The notes: generated by a model from the sequence alone, not told the origin. Positions 10,573-20,376 are shown, counted from the stretch's first letter. The stretch: 64,000 nucleotides of DNA from Limnospira fusiformis SAG 85.79 (GCF_012516315.1 NZ_CP051185.1:4035363-4099362), one strand, 5' to 3'. Numbers and translations are program-made.

Positions 10573-10874
10573 TAAGTTTAACTTGGGCCAAGCTACAATT
10601 AGCGGGTTACTTTAATTTTATCATTGCTTGACAAAGGAATCGGTATAGCTGCGGTTAGCCAAAATTGCCTGAGTATTAAGGCTAACATACAGTGCCATTA
10701 GGTGGGAAGTTACCAAGGCAACTTAACAATGATGCTCAAAGGGAATTGATCTGTTAACATCAAGTTGCCCTACAATGGTGTTTTTAACTCACCTGGGGTA
10801 AAACCAGGGGACAACTCAAGGAACCCACCCACCATGCTTAGGCTGAACCATTAGCACCAAAGGAAGATGAAGTT
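10573..10874. other. Divergent intergenic region
   Basis: About 300 bp between the CRR6-like gene and the helical-repeat protein gene, which diverge. It should carry both promoters. An inverted pair ACCTGGGG...CCAGGGG lies around 10791-10810, just upstream of the plus-strand gene, and AGGAAG precedes that gene's ATG. No RNA gene or riboswitch is recognisable. Confidence 0.4.
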
Positions 10875-13061
10875 ATGGCAACTCCCCAATTTGAACACTC
10901 TAGCCAACCTGCATTAGAAGCAAGTGCATCCAGTGATGTGGTTGTCTCTAGTGATGCGGGAATGATTGCAGAAACAAGTCAACCTATAGTTTACCCGAAA
11001 AAGCGAGGCAAAAGGCCGGGTGTCCCCAAGGGTTTTTGGGGATGGCAACTGCTTTGGTTATTTTTCCTATTAGGTTTCGGAACGACGGCAACGGGTGCAT
11101 TATTATGGCTACTGACTACGCCACCCCCTCCTAATTGTGAAGAAATCTCAGCAATTTCGGCAGCAGGCGATCGCCTACATTGTGCAGACCAAAGTACAAA
11201 ATCGGGTAAACTAGAGGATATTCAAGCAGCATTTGCCCTAGTTAACGGTTGGCCAGAAGACCACCCCCTGAAAAACCAGGGAAGACACATGATGCGAGAA
11301 TGGTCTCAGAGGCTGATATTCTTCGCCAATCAAAGACTAGAAGCGGGAGACTTGCAAGGAGCCTTAGATTTGGTGGCGGTGGTTCCGGCTGATAGCCCCG
11401 CCTATGAGGAAGTACAGCGAGCCATGGTGGGTTGGCAGAATTATTGGGATGAGGGTTTAAATTTAGCCAGACAAGCGGAAAACGCGATGAAATCCCAGGA
11501 CTGGAATCAGGCTTTCCGCTATATTCAAGCTGTGGGTAAGCTCAATAATGTACACTGGAACACTAACCGCTTTAATGAACTACTCGATCGCCTTAGCTTA
11601 GAAAGGCAAGGAGAACAGCGCCTAAAAGAAGCTGCCAACATAGCCAAGCGTTCTACTCCCGAGAGTTTAGTTGAAGCGATAGAACTGGCTAACAAGGTTG
11701 ATGAGCAACTGTTTATAGTTTCGTTAGCCAAAAAAGAAATTACCTCCTGGAGTCAGAAACTCTTAGAGTTGGCGGTATCCGCGACTGAGAAACAAGATTT
11801 TGATCAGGGGATTAAAATCGCCCGAATGGTTCCCTCGTATTCTCCGGTTCACAGGGAAGCGAAGGATATTATCTTACTAACTGAGCTGCAACAGGTGATT
11901 TCTAACCAATCCCTAGGACAGCCTCTGCTACAAATGGCCACGTTAATTGAGGGTCAAGCGGCGCTAGAAAGAATACCAAGCGATCGCCTTCTGTATCAAG
12001 AAACTAAGGCCATGGTGGATGATGCCTCCGCCAAAATTCAGGATTTAGTAGGCATACAATTAGCCAGTACCATAGCTAAAGTCAACCATCCCTGGGCTTT
12101 ACAATTGGCGATAGATCAAGCCCAGATGATTGCCCCAGAGCGTCCCCGTCGCCTTCAGGCTCAAACCTTAGTAGCACATTGGCGCAATGAAGTACAACGG
12201 ATACAGGATAGACCCTATATCCTCATAGCGAGAGAAGCAGCCAGAACGGAAACCGTCGATGGTTTTAGGACAGCGGTAGCCTATGCTGAAAATGTGGCAC
12301 TTGGGCGACCTTTACGCATTGAAGCCCAAACTCTAATTGCCGAGTGGACAAAACGGATTCAGATTATTGAAGATCAACCCATTTTTAGCGAAGCATTAGC
12401 CCTGGCTCAAGATCATAAATTGAGTGAGGCGGTGAAAAAGGCTTCAGAAATTGGCCGAGGTCGCGCCCTATATAACGACGCTCAGGAGAAAATTGCTGCA
12501 TGGGTGACAACCATTCAGACGGCGGAAGATCAGCCAATTTTGGATAGCGCCTACTCATTAGCAAGTCGGGGTAGGCTGACAGCAGCTATTAACGAAGCCT
12601 CTAAGATTGGTTCTGGTCGCGCTTTATATTTTGAGGCTCGAAATGCGATCGCTCGATGGTCAGCAGAACGCAACGCTATTTGGGCAAGTCAACGAGCAGC
12701 AGAGGAATCTTACCGCGCTCCGGCTCGTCAGTCTTACGATAACTCTAGGTCCTACGAGTCAAGTTATTCTGATAACTGGAGTTCAAACGAGCCAAGTTAT
12801 TCAGATAACTGGAGTTCAAACGAGCCAAGTTACTCTAATAATTGGGATTCTTACTCGTCAGGTTACTCTGATAATTGGGGTTCAAACGAGTCAAGTTATT
12901 CTAATAATTGGGATTCTTACTCGTCAGGTTATTCTGATTATGTAGCACCCGCCCCCGCCCCCGCCTATGAACCCGCCCCAGCGCCCGCCTATGAACCAGC
13001 CCCAGCGCCGGCTATTTCTGGAGATTACAGCGCTCCCGATTCTAATTTTTTCTTGGAGTAA
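10875..13061 (+). CDS. Membrane-anchored helical-repeat protein with low-complexity tail
   Basis: A 728-aa protein of unknown function. A Ser-rich cytosolic N terminus and a basic patch (KKRGKRPGV, 42-50) precede one transmembrane helix (about 55-80), so the bulk probably lies outside the cytoplasm. Residues 90-600 are alpha-helical repeats with recurring ALYNDAQEKIAAW and RIEAQTLIAEW-type segments, roughly 45 residues apart. The tail has imperfect repeats of YSDNWSSNEPS (residues about 625-690) and then APAPAYEP repeats. The order of cytosolic tail, single helix, short Cys-containing segment and helical repeats matches the gene at 58941-60437. Such proteins are often labelled 'chromosome segregation ATPase' without support; no P-loop is visible. 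Confidence 0.7.
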   Translation: MATPQFEHSSQPALEASASSDVVVSSDAGMIAETSQPIVYPKKRGKRPGVPKGFWGWQLLWLFFLLGFGTTATGALLWLLTTPPPPNCEEISAISAAGDRLHCADQSTKSGKLEDIQAAFALVNGWPEDHPLKNQGRHMMREWSQRLIFFANQRLEAGDLQGALDLVAVVPADSPAYEEVQRAMVGWQNYWDEGLNLARQAENAMKSQDWNQAFRYIQAVGKLNNVHWNTNRFNELLDRLSLERQGEQRLKEAANIAKRSTPESLVEAIELANKVDEQLFIVSLAKKEITSWSQKLLELAVSATEKQDFDQGIKIARMVPSYSPVHREAKDIILLTELQQVISNQSLGQPLLQMATLIEGQAALERIPSDRLLYQETKAMVDDASAKIQDLVGIQLASTIAKVNHPWALQLAIDQAQMIAPERPRRLQAQTLVAHWRNEVQRIQDRPYILIAREAARTETVDGFRTAVAYAENVALGRPLRIEAQTLIAEWTKRIQIIEDQPIFSEALALAQDHKLSEAVKKASEIGRGRALYNDAQEKIAAWVTTIQTAEDQPILDSAYSLASRGRLTAAINEASKIGSGRALYFEARNAIARWSAERNAIWASQRAAEESYRAPARQSYDNSRSYESSYSDNWSSNEPSYSDNWSSNEPSYSNNWDSYSSGYSDNWGSNESSYSNNWDSYSSGYSDYVAPAPAPAYEPAPAPAYEPAPAPAISGDYSAPDSNFFLE

Positions 13062-13229
13062 CACAAATCACATTTTGAGAAGATTCCTCAGGTGATTTCT
13101 GGTTGTAGGTTGAGGCTCAAAAAAATGGTTCCCGATGGTGGTTGTGCTTGGGTACTGATGCCATCAGGTCAGGTATAAGTCCCTGAAACCAACGACAAAA
13201 ATACTTTTATTATTTTGCTCGGACTGGAT

Positions 13230-15059
13230 ATGAGCCAATCGATTATTCAACTGCTGCTGATTGATGATGATCCTATATTTAGAATGGGAGTCAAATCAAT
13301 TTGTGAGCCATTTTCTGACCTGGAAGTGATTGCAGAAGCGGTCACTCTGAGAGAGGCTTTAGCAGTGTTAGATAATTGGGTAAAGCCACCAGTCGCGCCT
13401 ACATCGGGAGTGATTCCTGATACTGTGAAAGTGGCGATTTTGGAGTTGAGGATTAAAGATTTAACTGCCCAAAAAAATCAGGGTACTTTGAATCAGCAAC
13501 GTTCAGCGATCGCATTTTGTCAGCAAATCCAAGCCTCTTATAAAAATATACCCCTGTTGCTATTTACCTCGGAATCAGATCCTAACTTACTAATCTCTCT
13601 CCGGGATTTAGGAGTCCAGGGTTATTGTCCCAAGGGAGTAGGATTAGAAGAACTTTTGATCGCACTGCGACAAGTAGCAGCCGGAGAACGCTATTGGGTC
13701 AGTCCTATTTCTGGGGCGGCGCTATCTTCCCAGAGAAACCCACAGCGCGCGCTCACCAGTTGGCAAAAATTTCGCTATGGTTTAGTTAAACCGGGGCTAA
13801 GGTCGATTGAACAAGCGCTACAAGAATTAACCAAAGAACTCCAGGAGGCTGAATCTATCCCTAGTGATAAGGTTATGATGCTAAACTTGCTGATTACTAG
13901 GGGTCGCTATCGGGAGTTACGCGCCGCCAGGTGGCTGGTGAGTCAGTTAATACCACCATTACCACCCCCTGTTAATAATCCTCCCTCACCCCCAGACCCC
14001 CTTAGTCAACCATCATCCCCAGGAACTAACCAACCCCCCAACCCTGGTCAATTAGCAACCACAAACGATTCTAGTTTAGTATTAGCTACTGAGACTTCTA
14101 CGGTGGATGTACAGTCGCTATTATTTGATGTGACTGTGGCTAAACTGCAATCAGGTTTGGTTAATTATACTGGTATCCCCTTAGAAATAGATATACTTAA
14201 ACTAACTAAAAAACAAGAGCTGATTTATACAATATTGCGTAAATCTGAGGATTTAATCAATGAATTAAGGCTGTCGGAGATACAGCCAGAACAGCTAGAT
14301 AGAAAAAGTTATAGCCTGATTATAGATTTGTGGAAAGAAGCGATCGCCGATTTTTTTGGTAAGTATTATTCGCTCAATGTCAGAGATGCTCAAGTGGAAG
14401 TAGTACCGGTATTATTGAGGGATGCTCCCCTAGTGGAAAAGGAAATTCTTAATCATATTCCCCTGATTAGGGATTTACTGGCTCATTTGTTATTCGGAGA
14501 ACCCCTAACCATTGATAATCAAGTTTATGCCCTAGGTAGTTGGGAAGCCACACGACGCGCCGAAGCCTTATTGCAACATTGGGTGATTCAAGTCGCTAAT
14601 GGGGTAATGCAGCCTTTACTTAATCATTTTGCGGATCTGGAGGAAGTTAAACAAACATTCTATGATCGGCGGCTACTGTCAACTAGGGAAATTGAAAAAT
14701 TTAGGAATAACTTGTCCTGGCGATATCGCGTGAGACGCTATATGAGTGAACCCCAGGCGATTTTTGAAAGTAGCTATACATTATTCATTTTAGGCGATCG
14801 CGGGATTGAAAAACTGACAATCTATGCCTCCCGTCGCCAAGAACTAGAACAACTTTCCGGCATTCAGTTGGCGGTGACATTGGTCTTAGAAGGTCGCGAT
14901 GCGATCGCCCCTAGGGTGAGAACAGCTATATCCTTTATTGGTAGCACAGCAGTTTATCTATTAACTCAGGTGCTAGGTCGGGGTATAGGCTTGATTGGCC
15001 GCGGTATTATTCAAGGTATTGGTTCTTCCATTCAAGATAGCCAGTTTAGGAAAAAATAG
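13230..15059 (+). CDS. Response-regulator-like REC protein with DUF3685 (Ycf55-like) region
   Basis: Residues 1-150 form a receiver-like domain: acidic cluster LLIDDDP at the N terminus, Ser/Thr site LLLFTSESD and the conserved Lys in GYCPKGVG. The strand that should carry the phospho-aspartate reads VAILELRIKD, with Glu in place of Asp. A Pro-rich linker (PPLPPPVNNPPSPPDP) separates it from a helical C-terminal half of the cyanobacterial DUF3685 type, with no DNA-binding domain recognised. I chose the ATG at 13230 over a TTG 15 bases upstream because MSQSIIQLLLIDDDP fits a REC start. The C terminus is hydrophobic with Gly-rich turns and may touch membrane. The DUF assignment is from memory. 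Confidence 0.75.
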   Translation: MSQSIIQLLLIDDDPIFRMGVKSICEPFSDLEVIAEAVTLREALAVLDNWVKPPVAPTSGVIPDTVKVAILELRIKDLTAQKNQGTLNQQRSAIAFCQQIQASYKNIPLLLFTSESDPNLLISLRDLGVQGYCPKGVGLEELLIALRQVAAGERYWVSPISGAALSSQRNPQRALTSWQKFRYGLVKPGLRSIEQALQELTKELQEAESIPSDKVMMLNLLITRGRYRELRAARWLVSQLIPPLPPPVNNPPSPPDPLSQPSSPGTNQPPNPGQLATTNDSSLVLATETSTVDVQSLLFDVTVAKLQSGLVNYTGIPLEIDILKLTKKQELIYTILRKSEDLINELRLSEIQPEQLDRKSYSLIIDLWKEAIADFFGKYYSLNVRDAQVEVVPVLLRDAPLVEKEILNHIPLIRDLLAHLLFGEPLTIDNQVYALGSWEATRRAEALLQHWVIQVANGVMQPLLNHFADLEEVKQTFYDRRLLSTREIEKFRNNLSWRYRVRRYMSEPQAIFESSYTLFILGDRGIEKLTIYASRRQELEQLSGIQLAVTLVLEGRDAIAPRVRTAISFIGSTAVYLLTQVLGRGIGLIGRGIIQGIGSSIQDSQFRKK

Positions 15060-15166
15060 TCCTCATAGTCCCGGATTCTTTGGTAGAATGAGTCTAAGGC
15101 GGTATTTATTTCCGCGCTTTAACCCGTGTGGGTATCATTCAAGGGTTCGACCTACAGAATTTTGAG

Positions 15167-15916
15167 ATGACACAACTCCCAACTACCCTATCTGAAGCGA
15201 TCGAACAAGCCAAACAAGCGGCAACTGCTGCTCTCGATGATGGCTACAAATTGATTCAAGTTGAACTGGTATTCCCAGAAATTGAACTTCAAGCTCAGTC
15301 GATCGCCTCCCAGTTTATCCCCGCCCTCGAAAAACCCGACACCCTGCTTAAAGTCTTTTTTCCCGATGCAGGGTCGGCAGCTTTGGCTCGTCGAGATTGG
15401 GGAGAAACTCCTTTCCGAGTCACCGATATAGGAACCAGTCGTTCCCCCGTAGAAACTCGCCTACAACCCGATGATGGGCAGTTTTTGGTCGTGTCTCCAT
15501 CTCCTGTAGAAGTTAACCAAGTCGAAAATCTGCATAAATTGGCAGGCGATCGCTCGGTGGTTCTTCTTAATCCCCGTTTAGAAGATGTTGCTATCATAGG
15601 CATAGGATACGCGGCTCGCCAACTGCGGGAACGCTTCCTAAACATTATTGAGTCTTGCTACTATCTCAAGCCTCTCGATGGCGCGGCTTTATTTCGCTGC
15701 TATCCAGGAACTTGGGAAGTTTGGCTAGAAATTGAGGGGGAATACCAAAAAATTACCGAACAATCAACTAAACCTGTGGGTGATCAGCTAGAACAAATCT
15801 TGGCTCGTGCCACCCAGGGAGATGACCCGTCATCTGTTACACCCAACCTACCACCTGCTAAGAAAAAAGGTTTTCTGTCCGAACTGCAAAGTTTTATCAA
15901 TGCTTTGAGTAGATAA
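15167..15916 (+). CDS. DUF1995 family protein (LPA3-like)
   Basis: A soluble protein of about 249 aa. The opening MTQLPTTLSEAIEQAKQAA, the block VELVFPEIELQAQSIA, the acidic FFPDAG turn and the Rossmann-like LVVSPSPVEVNQVENL segment are typical of the DUF1995 family found in cyanobacteria and chloroplasts; a plant member (LPA3) helps photosystem II accumulation. The ATG at 15167 is preferred to the in-frame GTG at 15128 because the family normally starts here. The C terminus adds a short basic helix (AKKKGFLSELQSFINAL). It lies 110 bp after the REC-DUF3685 gene on the same strand and may be co-transcribed. Its biochemical role is unknown. Confidence 0.75.
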   Translation: MTQLPTTLSEAIEQAKQAATAALDDGYKLIQVELVFPEIELQAQSIASQFIPALEKPDTLLKVFFPDAGSAALARRDWGETPFRVTDIGTSRSPVETRLQPDDGQFLVVSPSPVEVNQVENLHKLAGDRSVVLLNPRLEDVAIIGIGYAARQLRERFLNIIESCYYLKPLDGAALFRCYPGTWEVWLEIEGEYQKITEQSTKPVGDQLEQILARATQGDDPSSVTPNLPPAKKKGFLSELQSFINALSR

Positions 15917-15961
15917 GCCACCTTTCACTCAGGGCAATTCATTGAGACATAAAGAAAGAAA

Positions 15962-16723
15962 ATGTCTAAGCGGCGGATTGTTATTGGTGATATACACGGC
16001 CACTATAAAGGAATGATGGCCCTTCTTGACAAGGTGGCTCCCAATAGTGATGATGAGGTCTACTTTCTTGGGGATCTCATTGATCGCGGCCCGAAAAGCG
16101 CTCAGGTGGTTGAATTTGTCAAAAATAGCCCCTATAAGTGCTTAATGGGTAACCATGAACAACTCATGTTGGAAGCCCTCCCGGAAGTAGGTAGAAATCA
16201 ACAGGCTTGGCAGGCTTGGCTTTATAGTGGTGGTCAAACTACTGTGGCCTCCTATCAAGAGGCGGAAATTATCCCTCGCGACCATCTGCATTGGATGCGA
16301 TCGCTGCCCCTATTTCTCGACCTCGGAGATACTTGGCTGGTTCATGCCGGAGTTAACCCCAGGCGACCAATTGAACAGCAAACTGCTTCCGATTTTTGCT
16401 GGATTCGTAAAGAGTTCCATTCTATCCCAAAACCCTATTTTGACAAAAAACAGATTATTATCGGTCACACGATCACTTTTACTTTTGATGGGGTGGAACC
16501 AGGAAATCTTGTCCAAGGACAAGGTTGGTTGGGTATAGATACAGGGGTTTATCATGCTAAGAGTGGTTGGCTAACAGCCCTGGAACTTGATACTAATACG
16601 GTGTATCAGGTGAATGCACTCTATTCTAAGTTTCGTGTCCTACCCCTAGAAGAAATTGTCACTACCCTCAAGCGACCCTCTATTTTTGATAGGTTGCGTT
16701 ATGTAAGCCCTCAAGCACATTAA
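15962..16723 (+). CDS. PPP-family metallophosphatase (Ser/Thr phosphatase-like)
   Basis: A 253-aa calcineurin-like phosphoesterase. The three family motifs are intact: GDIHGH (9-14), GDLIDRG (37-43) and GNHEQ (63-67). Later metal-binding histidines are in LVHAGVNP and IIIGHT. Such enzymes bind two metals and hydrolyse phosphoprotein or bis-nucleoside tetraphosphate substrates; the sequence alone does not decide which. The stop codon is one base from the end of the convergent M15-like gene. It is 45 bp downstream of the DUF1995 gene and likely in the same transcription unit. Confidence 0.88.
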   Translation: MSKRRIVIGDIHGHYKGMMALLDKVAPNSDDEVYFLGDLIDRGPKSAQVVEFVKNSPYKCLMGNHEQLMLEALPEVGRNQQAWQAWLYSGGQTTVASYQEAEIIPRDHLHWMRSLPLFLDLGDTWLVHAGVNPRRPIEQQTASDFCWIRKEFHSIPKPYFDKKQIIIGHTITFTFDGVEPGNLVQGQGWLGIDTGVYHAKSGWLTALELDTNTVYQVNALYSKFRVLPLEEIVTTLKRPSIFDRLRYVSPQAH

Positions 16724-16724
16724 T

Positions 16725-17309
16725 TTACTTCCCTGTTGACGGCGGCGGGATGATTTTTGTTAGCCAAGTCTCGATTCCTCTTTTAGTGGGTTTTCCTGAT
16801 GCGGTAAATCCCCAAATATCCCGCTTATGTTGGGGACCATAACTAATATGAATGGGGCGATCGCATCCATAAAAATATAAAGAGTCGAAGGGTAAATGAT
16901 GATCTATAATCCAATCAACCAGTTGGTTACTTTCCAGATTTATGATCATAAAATCACAGGAAGCCCCTAATCGAGAACAGTAATATTTGCCTTTTTGGTT
17001 AAGTTCATGGGCTAGATGTTGGTCTAGGTTAGGGGCAACCCTACCGTTTTTGATTCCGGTGTGGTCATCTTTTTTTTCTAGGTATCTTTTCAGGTCCTTA
17101 GAACAAAATCCATAGGTTAACTGAAAGCGATCGCGCCCAAATTCATCAATAATTGGGTCGAGAATTGCTTGATTTAAGTCCTTGATCGCCTCGATACTTT
17201 CTGGCTGTTGTGGGTAAGGATTAATGCGATCGCTATATTTAGCATAAGTTTTTGTACAAGTACAAAACTCTTCTAAAAACAGATATTTCCCCAGTTTAAT
17301 ATTATCCAT
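16725..17309 (-). CDS. Degenerate M15-like (D,D-peptidase fold) protein
   Basis: A 194-aa protein of uncertain function. The segment GKYYCSRLGASCDFMI followed by FDSLYFYGCDRPIHISYGP resembles the two metal motifs of peptidase M15 folds (SxHxxGxAxD and a late HxS). Ser occupies the place of the first zinc-binding His, so peptidase activity is doubtful. There is no signal peptide. It converges with the phosphatase with a one-base gap. Its start codon and first eight codons, with upstream DNA, have been amplified into the 135-bp tandem array immediately upstream, so its promoter environment is unusual. The fold call is inference from motif shape. Confidence 0.5.
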   Translation of the reverse strand: MDNIKLGKYLFLEEFCTCTKTYAKYSDRINPYPQQPESIEAIKDLNQAILDPIIDEFGRDRFQLTYGFCSKDLKRYLEKKDDHTGIKNGRVAPNLDQHLAHELNQKGKYYCSRLGASCDFMIINLESNQLVDWIIDHHLPFDSLYFYGCDRPIHISYGPQHKRDIWGFTASGKPTKRGIETWLTKIIPPPSTGK

Positions 17310-18355
17310 AAATCATGCCCCTAAACCTATCCTCCCTTTCCCAGAGAGCAGCTATATTAACCTGAACGCCCCCTAATTATTAATTATTAATTATTAATTA
17401 TTAATTAAATAGATCGCCTATTTCCCCAGTTTAATATTATCCATAAATCATGCCCCTAAACCTATCCTCCCTTTCCCAGAGAGCAGCTATATTAACCTGA
17501 ACGCCCCCTAATTATTAATTATTAATTATTAATTATTAATTAAATAGATCGCCTATTTCCCCAGTTTAATATTATCCATAAATCATGCCCCTAAACCTAT
17601 CCTCCCTTTCCCAGAGAGCAGCTATATTAACCTGAACGCCCCCTAATTATTAATTATTAATTATTAATTATTAATTAAACAGATCGCCTATTTCCCCAGT
17701 TTAATATTATCCATAAATCATGCCCCTAAACCTATCCTCCCTTTCCCAGAGAGCAGCTATATTAACCTGAACGCCCCCTAATTATTAATTATTAATTATT
17801 AATTATTAATTAAATAGATCGCCTATTTCCCCAGTTTAATATTATCCATAAATCATGCCCCTAAACCTATCCTCCCTTTCCCAGAGGGCAGCTATATTCA
17901 CCTGAACGCCCCCTAATTATTAATTATTAATTATTAATTATTAATTAAACAGATCGCCTATTTTCCCAGTTTAATATTATCCATAAATTATGCCCCTAAA
18001 CCTATCCTCCCTTTCCCAGAGAGCAGCTATATTAACCTGAACGCCCCCTAATTATTAATTATTAATTATTAATTATTAATTAAATAGATCGCCTATTTCC
18101 CCAGTTTAATATTATCCATAAATCATGCCCCTAAACCTATCCTCCCTTTCCCAGAGAGCAGCTATATTAACCTGAACGCCCCCTAATTATTAATTATTAA
18201 TTATTAATTATTAATTAAATAGATCGCCTATTTCCCCAGTTTAATATTATCCATAAATCATGCCCCTAAACCTATCCTCCCTTTCCCAGAGGGCAGCTAT
18301 ATTAACCTGAACGCCCCCTAATTATTAATTATTAATTATTAATTATTAATTAAAT
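17291..18355. repeat. Tandem array 2: exact 135-bp units from a gene 5' end
   Basis: CCAGTTTAAT recurs at 17291, 17426, 17561, 17696, 17831, 17966, 18101 and 18236, exactly 135 bp apart, giving about 7.9 units. Each unit holds the first codons and upstream region of the M15-like gene, a GCCCCC box and the AATTATT heptamer tract (reverse complement of the tract in the other arrays). Only scattered substitutions occur (AAAT/AAAC, GAGAGCAG/GAGGGCAG, one TTTTCCC). At each internal junction the gene copy turns into AGGCGATCTATTTAATTAAT on the minus strand, so every copy encodes only MDNIKLGK followed by a stop. Confidence 0.96.
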
Positions 18356-18428
18356 AGGAGGCTGGTTGATTAATCTTCTGGTTAGCAGAGGTAATTAACA
18401 GCCCAACCCCCCTACATTATCTTCCCCA

Positions 18429-19691
18429 TTATCGATTGTGTAAGGCGCGATCTACCGCCTGACAGGCTTGATTAACTTCCGCCTCCGTCACAATTAAAGG
18501 AGGTACAAATCGCACAACTTTCGGACCTGCTGGCACTAATAAAACCCCTTGTGCGATCGCCGCATTAACCAGATCAATAGAAGTCAATTCCACATCTGGT
18601 TTTAATTCCATCCCATTAATTAAACCCCAACCGCGAACCTCAGCAATTAAATCAGGATACTCAGAAGCGATCGCCTGTAGGCTGTTTCTGAGCTGTTCTC
18701 CCCGCTGTTGTACATTGCTAAGAATATTTTCCCTTTCCAGAGTTTGACACACCGCCAAAGCCACACCACAGGCGAACGGATTACCACCAAAGGTACTCGC
18801 ATGGTTTCCCGGTTCAAACACATCACAGAAAGACTTACACATCAGCGCACCGATAGGAATACCCCCTCCGAGTCCCTTAGCGGAAGTAAAAATATCCGGT
18901 TCTATACCCAGATTTTCATATCCCCACCAGCGACCAGTGCGACCCATTCCCACCTGTACCTCATCGAGAATCAGCAAAATTCCCTTTTCATCGCAAATCT
19001 GGCGAATTTTTTGGAAGTAGGCCACATCTCCCGGACGCACTCCCCCTTCACCCTGTAGGGCTTCTAAAAGGATAGCCGCCACCCGGCGACCGTTTTGGTC
19101 AACTTCTGCGATCGCATTTTCCAAAGCCGGAAGGTCATTATAGGGAGTATAGACAAAACCTGGAACCAGGGGACTAAATCCCTTTTGATATTTAGGTTGT
19201 CCAGTCGCCGTAATTGTAGCCAGAGTGCGACCATGAAAACTAGCGTGGGCGGTAATAATTACCGGATCTTCAATATTAAGGCGATCGTGGGCATATTTAC
19301 GCGCCAGTTTAATCGCCCCCTCGTTGGCTTCTGCGCCAGAGTTACAGAAAAAAACCCGGTCGGCTGCGGAATGCTCAGTTAACCAAGCTGCCAACTCTCC
19401 CTGTTCCGGGATATAGTAGAGATTCGAGACATGATGCAGCTTTTGGATTTGCTCGGTTACCGCTTCTATTAACTTGGGGTGCGCGTGTCCGAGGGTACAG
19501 GTAGCAATTCCCGCCACAAAATCCAGATATTCTTTCCCCTCTGTATCCCACACCTTACAGCCAGAACCTTTTTCCAGGGCGATAGGAAACCGCCCATAAG
19601 TGTTCATAACATTCGCGTTAAAGCGATCGATACTGAACTGTTCAGCCCCCGTTCCTAGACCGTCATCTCTGATTAAAGTTTCTGGACTCAC
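18429..19691 (-). CDS. argD: Acetylornithine aminotransferase
   Basis: A PLP-dependent class-III aminotransferase of 420 aa acting in arginine biosynthesis: it converts N-acetylglutamate semialdehyde and glutamate to N-acetylornithine and 2-oxoglutarate. Visible are GIATCTLGHAHP, the PLP phosphate-binding FCNSGAEANEGAIKLAR, ILDEVQVGMGRTG and the Schiff-base lysine in TSAKGLGGGIPIGA. The start is GTG at 19691 with AAGGAG eight bases upstream. It is expressed on the minus strand, divergent from the small secreted protein gene. The downstream side abuts array 2. Confidence 0.93.
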   Translation of the reverse strand: MSPETLIRDDGLGTGAEQFSIDRFNANVMNTYGRFPIALEKGSGCKVWDTEGKEYLDFVAGIATCTLGHAHPKLIEAVTEQIQKLHHVSNLYYIPEQGELAAWLTEHSAADRVFFCNSGAEANEGAIKLARKYAHDRLNIEDPVIITAHASFHGRTLATITATGQPKYQKGFSPLVPGFVYTPYNDLPALENAIAEVDQNGRRVAAILLEALQGEGGVRPGDVAYFQKIRQICDEKGILLILDEVQVGMGRTGRWWGYENLGIEPDIFTSAKGLGGGIPIGALMCKSFCDVFEPGNHASTFGGNPFACGVALAVCQTLERENILSNVQQRGEQLRNSLQAIASEYPDLIAEVRGWGLINGMELKPDVELTSIDLVNAAIAQGVLLVPAGPKVVRFVPPLIVTEAEVNQACQAVDRALHNR

Positions 19692-19868
19692 AAATCGCTC
19701 CTTCAGTCTTTATAATGCTGATATTGTTAACCATCATATATCAGCCTTTATGGGGGCGCGTCACCGATTCCCCATATCCACTGAAACCCTTTGGGGTTTA
19801 CCAACCCGCTGATTTTGCTGAACCCTAGCAATGGCTAAACTTGAGTTAAACTATCAAAATCAGTAGTA

Positions 19869-20312
19869 ATGAGTGAGTTTATGCGATCGCGATTCTTTCC
19901 AGTTATCTTGGCTTCTGTGATTATCGGCTTCCTCAGTTGGCTGTGGACCCCCCCCGCGTGGGCGATGATTCAGATCGAATTATTTGATATCGGTTATCAA
20001 GACTGTCCGGCAGAGTTATCAGAAGGTATGGTTTCTAGTGGTTCTATCCAAGAGGCAGACTGTTTTATTGTTACCGGAAAAGCTAACAATACCTCTGGTA
20101 AAACCGTTGTCGATGCCGATATCTTCGGGCGGATCTATGATGCTAACGATAATCGGGTAATGCAAAACCGCACCCGCCTCGGTAGTATTGATGTTGTCCC
20201 TCCAGGTATTAGCGATTTTGAAATCCGAATTTCTATAGCCTCTAATCTGGAAAAGCCCTTTAAGTTTAAGCAATTTAAGGCTTCTGGCTTTACGGGTCGT
20301 ATCGGCCGATAA
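19869..20312 (+). CDS. Small secreted protein, FxLYD-like fold
   Basis: A 147-aa protein with an N-terminal signal segment (RSRFFPVILASVIIGFLSWLW then PAWA, probable cleavage after AWA). The mature part looks beta-rich: NNTSGKTVVDADIFGRIYDANDNRV and VVPPGISDFEIRISI have the rhythm of FxLYD-type periplasmic domains. Two cysteines (in QDCPAE and EADCF) could form a disulfide. Start alternatives are ATG at 19869 or 19881; both keep the signal peptide. It precedes the adenylate cyclase gene by 64 bp on the same strand, perhaps in one unit. The function is unknown. Confidence 0.6.
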   Translation: MSEFMRSRFFPVILASVIIGFLSWLWTPPAWAMIQIELFDIGYQDCPAELSEGMVSSGSIQEADCFIVTGKANNTSGKTVVDADIFGRIYDANDNRVMQNRTRLGSIDVVPPGISDFEIRISIASNLEKPFKFKQFKASGFTGRIGR

Positions 20313-20376
20313 TTACCAGTTATCACGATATGGCAGTTAATTTCATTCTATCGGCTGCCTGAAACTCGGTCAAATT

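Noticed and set aside
17291-18355. CRISPR array
   Set aside because: Units are wholly identical with no unique spacers; they are 135-bp tandem copies of a gene 5' end. The same reasoning applies to 32409-35218 and 2118-3523.
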